Shown here piece by piece: positions 24,979 to 32,811 of a DNA stretch of 64,000 nucleotides. A program made the position numbers and the translations under genes. The stretch lies in assembly GCA_029570205.1 (NCBI GenBank), contig JAKQSI010000048.1:1-64000 (forward strand), in the 5' to 3' direction. The notes below the pieces were generated by a model. The model was not told the origin of the DNA, made no database searches, and saw nothing but the letters and a program-made list of their open reading frames with translations. The DNA is from Candidatus Omnitrophota bacterium. GTDB lineage: Bacteria > Hinthialibacterota > Hinthialibacteria > Hinthialibacterales > JAKPRU01. Numbering within the stretch: the stretch's first letter is position 1; the number at the start of each line of letters is the position of its first letter.

Positions 24979-27285
24979 TCAAAGAAGGTTGTACTTTCCC
25001 CCCAGACCAAGAAAGCGCAACAGAAATCGAATGGTGTAGTCTTCGTCCCGATCCAGACGATTCCGATGTTCCAATTCGACAATCGCCTGAAAATCATGCA
25101 GGTTCCGAATAATGCTCAGGCGGCTCTTTCGGAGAATACTCTCATCCGCATCGTATCGTTGACCGAGACGGAGTGAATATTTTTCGGATAATTTCAGTTG
25201 CGTATTCCAATACAACTCCTCCTGGCTGTCCACATCGATCAGTTCGTCCTCGAACGTGTTGAATCCGATACGGGAACTCCACCGGGCAATCGGTCGAACA
25301 TCCACATAGACGTTGCTGGATCGTACCGTGCTGTCGTCGATGTCGTACCGGAGGTTGTTTCCGAGGGCAAACCAGTTTACCGGCGCCAGTTCGAATTCCT
25401 CGAAATAATCCGTGTAGCGATGATCGTCGGAATCCGCCTTGTCGTTGATGTAGGACAGGTTATCGAAACGGAGATTCTCATCCGGGAAGTAATCGTAGGC
25501 GCTGCCCATGGTCAACCGGGCCAGCGTGTGAGTACCGTCCGGGGCCTTTCGCTGAAGCTTCGTATTGACCCGCGCGGATATACGGTGGAAAGTAGCGCGG
25601 AAGTCGTCAACATCGTCGATATACGGGAACCGATCACGCGGATCGACATCCAGGCCGATTTCCTCGAGATCCGTGTCCGGCTGAAAATAATCATATCCGA
25701 GAATCGGCTCGAACACGAAGCGCATTTTCCCCCAGGAACCCCCGGGATCGAAATAGGCAATGGATCGTGTACCGAGTTCGGTGCCGGTCTCAAGCATCCC
25801 ACGGAACTCATCGTCAAATTCTTCATTTGCCAGGGCACGAGTCCGGCGGACCGGGTCGGAATAATTGGTCCCACGGTATCCGAGATAGGGCTGTAAGTAC
25901 CAGCCGTATGCGAGGTCGAAGGGAGAGAAAAGCCGTAATTCGGCGTCGGTTCGCTGAATCTCTTCGATGTAATTGGTTTCATCCTTGGCGGAATGTCGGG
26001 GTTGATACCCCTGTTCGCGCCGGGCATCGTCATAGGCAACATGGGCGTCCAGATAAAGGCGCGTATCCATGAAGCTGGACGGCATCAAATCCCAGCGGGC
26101 CTGGGGAAGACGCTCGGTTCGTGGCAGCTGGCTGTAAAAGTAATCCTCAAGGTATTTTGTCCCGGTAACCCGGATTGTTTGACGATCCCAGCTCTTGGAT
26201 ACGGAGAGATCGGAGGGATAGTCCCGTTCGAGTTCATCGGAGGAAACACCGCGCATCTCCATGACACTATCGAAATCTTCATTGAACTCAAAATCGGAAG
26301 AGCGGTGGAACCGGCTTCGCACGGTGATATCATAAGGGAGTGTCTGTCGGTAGTACCCGTCGAGCCGATACCGATCGTCATCTTCAAAAAAATCGTCATC
26401 ATCCGCATCACGCTGGCTCACCCCATACCATCGGATTCTCCCGTCCGGCCCGCCTTCACCGGGGAAATGAAAGTTCCAGGATGCCCCATACCCATACCCG
26501 ACGTCCGAGAAGGTATCGCCGAAGAATGCGAGACGAAGACGGGGGTCCAGGTGTACAATCAATTTGTGCATCGTGGTGAATCCCAGATGTCCCAAACTGG
26601 CGGCGCCGAAAATGTAGGCAATCCGAGGTCGGGCCAGGGAACGGGTAAAATAAGGCAAGTATCCCAGCGGGAAACCGTTCTGTACCCACCAGATGTCATA
26701 CAACCAAAATCGGTCGCCCGGCAGAACAGTCATGGTGTCGTATTCAATGTAATAATGGGGAACCGGCATGTCGCAGGTGGTGACCGTTCCGTCGAGAATG
26801 GTGTATTGGTCGATCATCTTCGGTTCGGTGGCTCCCCGGGGGATGTTGCCGGGGACCTCCTGACGGATGACTTCTTTGCCGGTGATGTATAGTTCGGGGT
26901 CGATATAGGAATGTCTCAGGTTATAGAGGCGGGCTTCCTCCTTTTCGAGGTCGTAAACCACCTGGTCGGCTACCATCAGCCGACCGTTGTCCCACATTCT
27001 GACATCTCCCTGGGCGCGGATCTGCTGTACATTCTGATCCACAACGACTTCGTCGGCGGTGATCGAGCGGTCTCCATAGACGACATTTGCCCGTTCATCT
27101 TCCCGACTCTTGATAATCAGCACACCTTCATCGCCCAGGTATTCCGCATCCCCGTGGCATTGAATCGGAATAGGAACGGGAAATGTGAATTCAGCGGTGG
27201 CATCCTCCTGCGCCCGGGTTGAGGAGGGGAAAATTGCCAAGCCGATGAAAACAGGAAACCACAGGCAAAATCCCGTCCGGACCAT
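24979..27285 (-). CDS. lptD: LPS-assembly outer-membrane protein LptD
   Basis: A 768-residue outer-membrane protein that inserts LPS into the outer leaflet. The signal peptide is residues 1 to about 25 (TGFCLWFPVFIGLAIF, cleaved after TRA). An LptA/OstA-like region follows at about 40-230, with SITADEVVVDQNVQQIRAQG and LMVADQVVYDLEKEEARLYN. It is followed by the LptD barrel domain rich in alternating aromatic strands ending in FLGLGGKYNLL. The frame is open to 27549, but a start there would overlap the flavin reductase gene; the ATG at 27285 begins the signal peptide, and 27345 is an alternative. No strong ribosome site is seen. It diagnoses an LPS-bearing cell. Confidence 0.85.
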   Translation of the reverse strand: MVRTGFCLWFPVFIGLAIFPSSTRAQEDATAEFTFPVPIPIQCHGDAEYLGDEGVLIIKSREDERANVVYGDRSITADEVVVDQNVQQIRAQGDVRMWDNGRLMVADQVVYDLEKEEARLYNLRHSYIDPELYITGKEVIRQEVPGNIPRGATEPKMIDQYTILDGTVTTCDMPVPHYYIEYDTMTVLPGDRFWLYDIWWVQNGFPLGYLPYFTRSLARPRIAYIFGAASLGHLGFTTMHKLIVHLDPRLRLAFFGDTFSDVGYGYGASWNFHFPGEGGPDGRIRWYGVSQRDADDDDFFEDDDRYRLDGYYRQTLPYDITVRSRFHRSSDFEFNEDFDSVMEMRGVSSDELERDYPSDLSVSKSWDRQTIRVTGTKYLEDYFYSQLPRTERLPQARWDLMPSSFMDTRLYLDAHVAYDDARREQGYQPRHSAKDETNYIEEIQRTDAELRLFSPFDLAYGWYLQPYLGYRGTNYSDPVRRTRALANEEFDDEFRGMLETGTELGTRSIAYFDPGGSWGKMRFVFEPILGYDYFQPDTDLEEIGLDVDPRDRFPYIDDVDDFRATFHRISARVNTKLQRKAPDGTHTLARLTMGSAYDYFPDENLRFDNLSYINDKADSDDHRYTDYFEEFELAPVNWFALGNNLRYDIDDSTVRSSNVYVDVRPIARWSSRIGFNTFEDELIDVDSQEELYWNTQLKLSEKYSLRLGQRYDADESILRKSRLSIIRNLHDFQAIVELEHRNRLDRDEDYTIRFLLRFLGLGGKYNLL

Positions 27286-27433
27286 CGCGCGGGCAGAGTA
27301 CGCCTGGGGAACCACGCGGTTGGATGAGATTCCGGTCACAGGCATCAACCCGATAAACAAAAGATTCTCTCTTCTACCATAGGCGTTCACCGGCGTCAAT
27401 TTCCATGCGTTCGGATTTTGCGGGGAAAGAGGC

Positions 27434-27946
27434 TCATTTTTCCGCAAAGGTTCCCAGGATTTCCCCGTAATAGACCCGATGAAGGTCCGCATTCGGGTAA
27501 GCGGACTGCATGATCTCCTCGGCCAGATGTCCCGCCCGGATGTCTTCATAGTTGACCACCACGCACTCGTAGCAGATTTCGCATTCCACGATGGTAGGGG
27601 ATTTCACGAATTTTCCCGGAGCGGGTGTGATTTTGCATTCGGCGAATTTGTCTTTCTCTCTGCCGGATCGGCTGCCGCAGATCATGGTCACCTGCTCCAT
27701 CCCCGGCGCGGGAACATTGACGGTGAAATCGCCGGTTGCCTCGATACAGCCATAGGTATACCTGGACGGACGCACCAAGACCGTGAAAATCGGCTTTCCC
27801 CAGACCACACCGACGGTTCCCCAGCCGATGGTCATCACGTTCGGTTTCAGGTTCCGGTCGAGGGAAGCCAGCAACAACCCGGCGCTTTCAAGCCTTTGCA
27901 GAGTCACATCCAGCAGATGGGTGTAGGGAACCTCGATCTTCGCCAT
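27434..27946 (-). CDS. Flavin reductase / flavoredoxin family protein
   Basis: A 170-residue flavin-binding protein of the FMN-binding split-barrel type. Key strands are NVMTIGWGTVGVVWGKPIF (about 35-54), TVLVRPSRYTYGCIE, FTVNVP and the helix-adjacent CGSRSGREKDKF near 91. These match flavoredoxin-like flavin reductases, which bind FMN and transfer electrons or reduce free flavin with NAD(P)H. A GGGAGG lies 8 bases before the ATG. The gene is followed by lptD on the same strand with about 150 bases between them, and its partner oxygenase or electron acceptor is not in view. Confidence 0.82.
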   Translation of the reverse strand: MAKIEVPYTHLLDVTLQRLESAGLLLASLDRNLKPNVMTIGWGTVGVVWGKPIFTVLVRPSRYTYGCIEATGDFTVNVPAPGMEQVTMICGSRSGREKDKFAECKITPAPGKFVKSPTIVECEICYECVVVNYEDIRAGHLAEEIMQSAYPNADLHRVYYGEILGTFAEK

Positions 27947-28245
27947 ATTGCTTACCTCCCAAAGTCTGCTATGGACCTTTTCGGAACACCCCGTTTCGGG
28001 GTAATGAGCAATGAGACAGGGAATTTCCTTTCAATTCAAGGGAGATCCGTTGATGAGACCGAGAATCGCTCTTCCTCTTTCCGTTTGGTACGGGTTGAAG
28101 TAGGATTCTGAGGATAACCTGGAGACAATGTGGCATCCATGGTGTCCAGGAAGCGGGAGAAGACGCGGTAGGCAAATTATGGCATGGCGTGAGATGAACA
28201 GAGCCAGATGTGAAATAACCGAATAGAAACGGAAGGGATTCGCCA
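27947..28245. other. Spacer with a small hairpin and the left direct repeat
   Basis: Divergent intergenic region between the flavin reductase and the OLD-family gene. It contains a hairpin (ACCCCG-TTT-CGGGGT, 27988-28002) and the left copy of the flanking direct repeat. The promoter of the defence cassette should lie in 28119-28245; a GGAAGGGA ribosome site sits 7 bases before the ATG at 28246. Confidence 0.5.
28033..28118 (+). repeat. Left direct repeat flanking the defence cassette
   Basis: It begins AATTCAAGGGAGATCCGTTG and, after a variable middle, ends TTCCTCTTTCCGTTTGGTAC, GGGTTGAAGTAGGATT, CTGAGGATAAC. A matching copy in the same orientation at 32682-32771 shares GGAGATCCGTTGAT, TTCCTCTTTCCGTTTG, GGTTGAAGTAGGATT and ATAAC, with the middle differing. 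No other copy was found by eye in the window. Confidence 0.75.
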
Positions 28246-30078
28246 ATGAGGATCTCACACATCAAAATCCACAATTTTCGGAGTATTCGAGAATTGGAAA
28301 TTGTTTGCAGGCCCTTGATGATTCTGTTGGGACCAAACAACCACGGGAAGTCAAATGTTCTGGCCGCTCTGGAGTTTTTCCTTACCCCTGGCGAGAAGGT
28401 CGAAAGATCGGATCTTTTTGATTTCGACTCGCGCAAGGATGAGCAAATCTGGGTTGAAGTCGAATTTCGGGAATTGACGCGCCAGGAGAAGACGACTTTT
28501 AAGAAGTACCTTCTGAGCGACCAAAGCCTTCGGGTCAGAAAGACGGCTACGTTTGAAGGAGACAAGCCGACATTCCAGTATCAGGGTTGGCTGGAAGAAC
28601 CAAGGGTGGAGTGGCTTAGAGCTGACAATGCTGGAGATTATACGAATCGGGAGAATATTGGGGGAACCGGTTTGAAGGATTATATCCCAGCCTCGGGTAG
28701 ATTGAGTAAGGCCAAGGTTGAAGAAGCGCAGCAAGCCTACTTTGCCGAACATCGCGAAGAATTGACGTTGGACCTTGTCTTTGAATCAGGAAACTTCCTC
28801 GGTCAGAAAAGTGTGGGCGGTGGCGTGCTGCCAGATTTCTATCTGGTTCCGGCTGTGCGTGATCTGTCCGACGAAACCAAGATCAAGAGCACAGCGCTAT
28901 TGGGTCGCTTGGTAAATCGGGCAGTTCAGATCATGAGTGAGACGGACCCAGCATTCCTCGAAATTCAGAAACAGTTGGAGAAACAGATTGCACGACTGAA
29001 TGAAAGGGACGTGGATGATCAACCGAAGATAGAACAGATTCGGGAAATTAAGTCTGGTCTGGAGGGCGAGCTGAAATCTTGGGACGTGAAGATTGACCTC
29101 CAGATCGAAACCCCCTCCATTGACAAGATTTTTGAACTGGGGACCTATTTACATCTCGATGACGGAATTCGCACCTTGGCCGAAAAGAAAGGCCACGGTC
29201 TCCAGCGTGCCCTGATTTTCGCACTGCTAAAGACATGGGCAAGGTTTGTCAGGTTACAAACAGAAGAAGATAGTGGCGGGGAAACAAAGCCGCGAGTGAG
29301 TTCCGATTCGGTTTACTTCGCAATTGAGGAACCCGAACTATTCCTTCACCCCCAGGCGCAACGAGAATTGGCAACATCCTTGGCGATACTGGCCGAAGCC
29401 GAAGGATGTCAGGTGTTCGTTTGCACACACTCCAGTCATTTTGTTGATATGGAGCAATATCAAAGCATCTGTCTGATCTCAAAACACAACCCACGGGAAG
29501 GATCGACTGTGCGTCAGTGCACACAGGACCTTTTTCCCGGAGACGACAACAAGGTCAAGAAAGATCGTCTGAATATGGCCTACTGGATCAATCCTGATCG
29601 TGGCGAAATGTTCTTCGGACGCAAAGTTATCTTTGTGGAAGGTCCCACAGAGAAAACAGTGATTCCGTTTCTCGCTCGGAAAATGGACATTTTCGACAAT
29701 GCGGTTTCTATAATAGACTGCGGTACAAAGCACAATCTTCCACTTTACATGACAATCGCCAAGGCCTTCGCGCTCGATTACGTCGTTATCCACGATGAAG
29801 ATCCGCTGCCCGACCCGATTCCCAACGATTGGCCCGATGACAAGAGAAAGGCGAAGAAAAATACGTTTGATCTGAATGCCACCATCCAATCATTGCTGGA
29901 CGGCTCCCAAGGAAAAGTGCTCATGATCTCGCCGGATTTTGAGGAAGTTGCAGGCATATCAAAGAGTCAGGGGGATAAGGTTGGCAAACCTCTTGCCGCC
30001 TTGCAGTATTTCGAAGACAAGTCCACGGAGAGCATTCCTGAGAGAATTCGAGAGTTGGTTCAGACCATATATGAGTGA
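28246..30078 (+). CDS. OLD-family ATP-dependent nuclease (ATPase + TOPRIM)
   Basis: A 610-residue protein of the overcoming-lysogenization-defect family. The SMC/RecF-like ATPase has Walker A GPNNHGKSN (residues 29-37) and Walker B FAIEEPELFLHP near 358, with a THSSHF switch near 395. A coiled-coil-like region (about 225-285) lies between them. The C-terminal TOPRIM nuclease domain starts at about 461 with IFVEGPTEKTVI (catalytic Glu), with the DxD-type element VVIHDEDP near 515. OLD proteins are DNA nucleases acting in phage defence, alone or with a helicase partner. Here the last four bases overlap the next gene (GTGA), tying it to the restriction enzyme rather than to a UvrD-like partner. 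Confidence 0.85.
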   Translation: MRISHIKIHNFRSIRELEIVCRPLMILLGPNNHGKSNVLAALEFFLTPGEKVERSDLFDFDSRKDEQIWVEVEFRELTRQEKTTFKKYLLSDQSLRVRKTATFEGDKPTFQYQGWLEEPRVEWLRADNAGDYTNRENIGGTGLKDYIPASGRLSKAKVEEAQQAYFAEHREELTLDLVFESGNFLGQKSVGGGVLPDFYLVPAVRDLSDETKIKSTALLGRLVNRAVQIMSETDPAFLEIQKQLEKQIARLNERDVDDQPKIEQIREIKSGLEGELKSWDVKIDLQIETPSIDKIFELGTYLHLDDGIRTLAEKKGHGLQRALIFALLKTWARFVRLQTEEDSGGETKPRVSSDSVYFAIEEPELFLHPQAQRELATSLAILAEAEGCQVFVCTHSSHFVDMEQYQSICLISKHNPREGSTVRQCTQDLFPGDDNKVKKDRLNMAYWINPDRGEMFFGRKVIFVEGPTEKTVIPFLARKMDIFDNAVSIIDCGTKHNLPLYMTIAKAFALDYVVIHDEDPLPDPIPNDWPDDKRKAKKNTFDLNATIQSLLDGSQGKVLMISPDFEEVAGISKSQGDKVGKPLAALQYFEDKSTESIPERIRELVQTIYE

Positions 30079-31076
30079 TATTGCGTGAGCCCAACCGGAA
30101 AGCGATTTATGCAATGCCCGTTAATATGGACAAACCACATCTTTGGAAAGCAGACATCGGGCGTTCCGTCGATTTCTACAACGACTGGTTCATGCGGTTT
30201 GCTCCGAAGGCATATCGAGATACCCGACAGGAAACAACCCGACAGGTGGAAGCCGCACTCCGTTTGACTGGCAATCTAACCGACATTTCCCCGGAAACAC
30301 TGTCACAGCATCCGGAGATACTTCCCATTTTTCGCATGGCAACTGCTCCGCCTATCGCTCGTGACAGATTGATAGGGCTTGCGTCCATCTCACCAAACCT
30401 CGTGAAGAACATGGAACTGAACCGGCGCATTCCTCCGAATATGGCGAACCAGAGAGTTGCAGACGAATTGGGACGAATCGGCTCTCTTATTCGGAAACTG
30501 GCCGATGCTGACATTCTTCCTTGGCTTGAAGACGAACATGTGCCAAAGAAGGCTGTCGTTCACCGCGCGGCAACAGTCATCGCGGATCGACTCTGTGGAG
30601 CGTCTGCAGATCCTATTATTCGAAACGCTCAGGAAAGACGCCAACTTGCGTTTATTCAAGACTGGCTTGAGAAGCGTCAATACCGAAATATAAAGCCCTC
30701 GATGGTCTCCGACTTCCGGGAAATGGAACCAGCCACTTTCTCCTTTCACCTCAACGCGCCCGTGACGCTCGAAGGTGGCCAAACTCGGATCAATATCCCC
30801 ATTGATGTCGTGATCATGCCAAAGCAACGCAAGAGAAACCTCTTGCCGATTTTGATTGAATGCAAGTCAGCGGGCGACTTCACGAATACAAACAAGCGCC
30901 GCAAGGAAGAAGCCATGAAGATTACCCAGCTACGATCCAATTATGGAAAGGATGTCTGCTTTATCCTATTCCTGTGCGGCTACTTCGACAGCGGTTATTT
31001 GGGTTATGAAGCCGCAGAGGGATTGGATTGGGTTTGGGAACATCGGATTGACGACCTGGTTTGCTTCGGAATTTGA
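30075..31076 (+). CDS. XamI-family type II restriction endonuclease
   Basis: A 333-residue endonuclease resembling the XamI family, whose founding member cuts GTCGAC. Family-like stretches are SVDFYNDWFMRFAPKAYRDT (about 32-51), FRMATAPPIARDRLIGLASI (about 85-104) and ILPWLEDEHVPKK. A probable PD-(D/E)xK core is Asp244 in IPIDVVIMP and Glu262-Cys-Lys264 in LIECKSAGD. The GTG start at 30075 overlaps the OLD gene stop by four bases; an internal ATG at 30114 is a possible alternative. It is followed three bases later by the methyltransferase, giving the standard restriction-modification pair. The recognition sequence cannot be read from sequence and is assumed by family only. Confidence 0.8.
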   Translation: MILREPNRKAIYAMPVNMDKPHLWKADIGRSVDFYNDWFMRFAPKAYRDTRQETTRQVEAALRLTGNLTDISPETLSQHPEILPIFRMATAPPIARDRLIGLASISPNLVKNMELNRRIPPNMANQRVADELGRIGSLIRKLADADILPWLEDEHVPKKAVVHRAATVIADRLCGASADPIIRNAQERRQLAFIQDWLEKRQYRNIKPSMVSDFREMEPATFSFHLNAPVTLEGGQTRINIPIDVVIMPKQRKRNLLPILIECKSAGDFTNTNKRRKEEAMKITQLRSNYGKDVCFILFLCGYFDSGYLGYEAAEGLDWVWEHRIDDLVCFGI

Positions 31077-31078
31077 AG

Positions 31079-32659
31079 ATGAGACACCTAGAACAGCAGG
31101 AAGAGCGACGCCTTGCCCTTCAGACGCAGCTTGATGCGATGAAGACTCAAGCGGAAAGAAATCGCTTTGGGCAATTTGCCACACCGACCGCTCTAGCTGT
31201 CGATATTCTTGAATATGCAAAAACCATATTCCCCAGAGAGATGCCCGTTCGCTTTCTCGATCCGGCAATTGGAACAGGCTCCTTCTATTCCGCCTTTCTC
31301 CGGGTGTTTGGCAACACAACCGCACAGTGGGCAGTGGGCTATGAAGTTGACAAGCATTATGCATTTCCTGCGCGGCAATTGTGGGACGCGTATCCACTCG
31401 ATATTCGTGTTGATGATTTCACCAAGTCCGATCCTCCGATCGAGGAGGCAAGCAAGGCGACACTCGTGATCTGCAATCCGCCCTATGTTCGTCACCATCA
31501 TATAAAGTGCACTGAAAAGGAGCGCCTTCACAGTATTCTCTTGATGAATCACGGAATTTCTCTCTCTGGACTGAGCGGTCTTTATTGTTATTTCCTTTGT
31601 TTATCAAAGAAATGGATGGCACATGATGCGATTGCAGGATGGCTTATCCCCAGCGAGTTCATGGACGTGAACTACGGAAGAGCCGTGAAGGAGTTTCTGC
31701 TGGATCATGTGACATTGCTTCACATCCATCGTTTCTCACCGGAGGACACTCAGTTCAGCGATGCGCTGGTTTCTTCCGCTGTCGTATGGCTCAAGAACGC
31801 CACACCGCCACAAGGTCATCATGTCAGATTTTCTCTTGGCGGTTCACTACTAAGGCCTGTCAATGAGCAGACGTATTCTATTGATGTCTTATGTAAAATA
31901 GGCAAATGGACCTCCCTTCCACAGGCACACAGTCAAAGAAGTCTTGGCAGGCCCAGATGGATCATCGGTGATTTCTTTGATGTCAAAAGAGGAATTGCCA
32001 CCGGTGCCAATGACTTCTTTGTGTTGTCAGCCGAAGAAGCACTCCGCCGGTGCATTCCGCAGGAATTTCTTGTCCCGATTCTGCCCAGTCCACGATACCT
32101 CAAGTCCGACTTGATTGACGGCAATGAAACAGGGATTCCCCAAATTGAAAAACAGGTCTTCTTGTTCTCAAGTGAGTTATCTGAAGAACAGATTCAGAGA
32201 CAGTATCCCCCTGTCTGGAGATACCTTCAGGAGGGACATGAACAGGGAATTCCTGAACGGTACATCTGCCGGAATCGTGATCCCTGGTATTCCCAGGAAA
32301 AGCGAGCTGTTGCACCATTCCTTTGCACCTATATGGGCCGCTCAAGTCAACAGGAGAACTCGAAGCCTTTTCGGTTCATTCTGAATCGATCTCAGGCAAT
32401 TGCCGGAAACGTTTATTTGATGCTTTACCCCAAATCCTGGGTCAGAAAGAGGATGATAGAAGACCCCCATCTTCTGGAAGAGGTTTGGCGTGCTTTCAAC
32501 ACGATTCCTATTGAGAGTCTTCTTGGGAATGGGCGGATTTATGGCGGTGGCCTCCACAAGATTGAACCCAGAGAATTGCTCTATGCACCTGCGGGGTCGC
32601 TTGCCTCACTTTTTCAGCATAACATCGATCCGCGTAGTGTTCAGACGACCCTTTTTTAG
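31079..32659 (+). CDS. N6-adenine DNA methyltransferase of the XamI-type system
   Basis: A 526-residue gamma-type (Eco57I/TaqI-like) adenine methyltransferase. A leading helix rich in Glu/Gln (about 1-30) is followed by FGQFATPTALAVDIL. SAM motif I is FLDPAIGTGSFYSAF near 62, motif IV is VICNPPYVRHHH near 137, and the target-recognition part runs from about 300 to 520. The protein would methylate adenine in the site cut by the XamI-like enzyme and so protect the host. The ATG at 31079 lies three bases after the endonuclease stop; a TTG at 31061 is in frame but less likely. The right flanking repeat begins 23 bases after its stop. Confidence 0.88.
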   Translation: MRHLEQQEERRLALQTQLDAMKTQAERNRFGQFATPTALAVDILEYAKTIFPREMPVRFLDPAIGTGSFYSAFLRVFGNTTAQWAVGYEVDKHYAFPARQLWDAYPLDIRVDDFTKSDPPIEEASKATLVICNPPYVRHHHIKCTEKERLHSILLMNHGISLSGLSGLYCYFLCLSKKWMAHDAIAGWLIPSEFMDVNYGRAVKEFLLDHVTLLHIHRFSPEDTQFSDALVSSAVVWLKNATPPQGHHVRFSLGGSLLRPVNEQTYSIDVLCKIGKWTSLPQAHSQRSLGRPRWIIGDFFDVKRGIATGANDFFVLSAEEALRRCIPQEFLVPILPSPRYLKSDLIDGNETGIPQIEKQVFLFSSELSEEQIQRQYPPVWRYLQEGHEQGIPERYICRNRDPWYSQEKRAVAPFLCTYMGRSSQQENSKPFRFILNRSQAIAGNVYLMLYPKSWVRKRMIEDPHLLEEVWRAFNTIPIESLLGNGRIYGGGLHKIEPRELLYAPAGSLASLFQHNIDPRSVQTTLF

Positions 32660-32681
32660 TTCGTTCAGATCGGCTTCTCCG

Positions 32682-32771
32682 AATTCCCGGAGATCCGTTG
32701 ATCACCACAGACCCGCCCTTCCGCATTCCTCTTTCCGTTTGATACCGGTTGAAGTAGGATTTTGAGATAAC
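32682..32771 (+). repeat. Right direct repeat flanking the defence cassette
   Basis: Same orientation as 28033-28118. It shares AATTC, GGAGATCCGTTGAT, TTCCTCTTTCCGTTTG, a run matching GGTTGAAGTAGGATT, and ATAAC. It ends about 40 bases before the glgP ATG and therefore probably includes part of that gene's leader. Confidence 0.75.
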
Positions 32772-32811
32772 GAATACAGGGAATTGGTTTTTCCATGGAG
32801 GATTGAAAAAC

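Noticed and set aside
25198-26892. Plus-strand frames of 232 and 299 codons
   Set aside because: Antisense to the LptD barrel region, which has the expected beta-strand pattern.
28033-32771. The flanking repeats as two CRISPR repeats or as attL/attR of a phage
   Set aside because: Only two copies 4.6 kb apart, with no spacers between them and no integrase; plain direct repeats are the safer reading.
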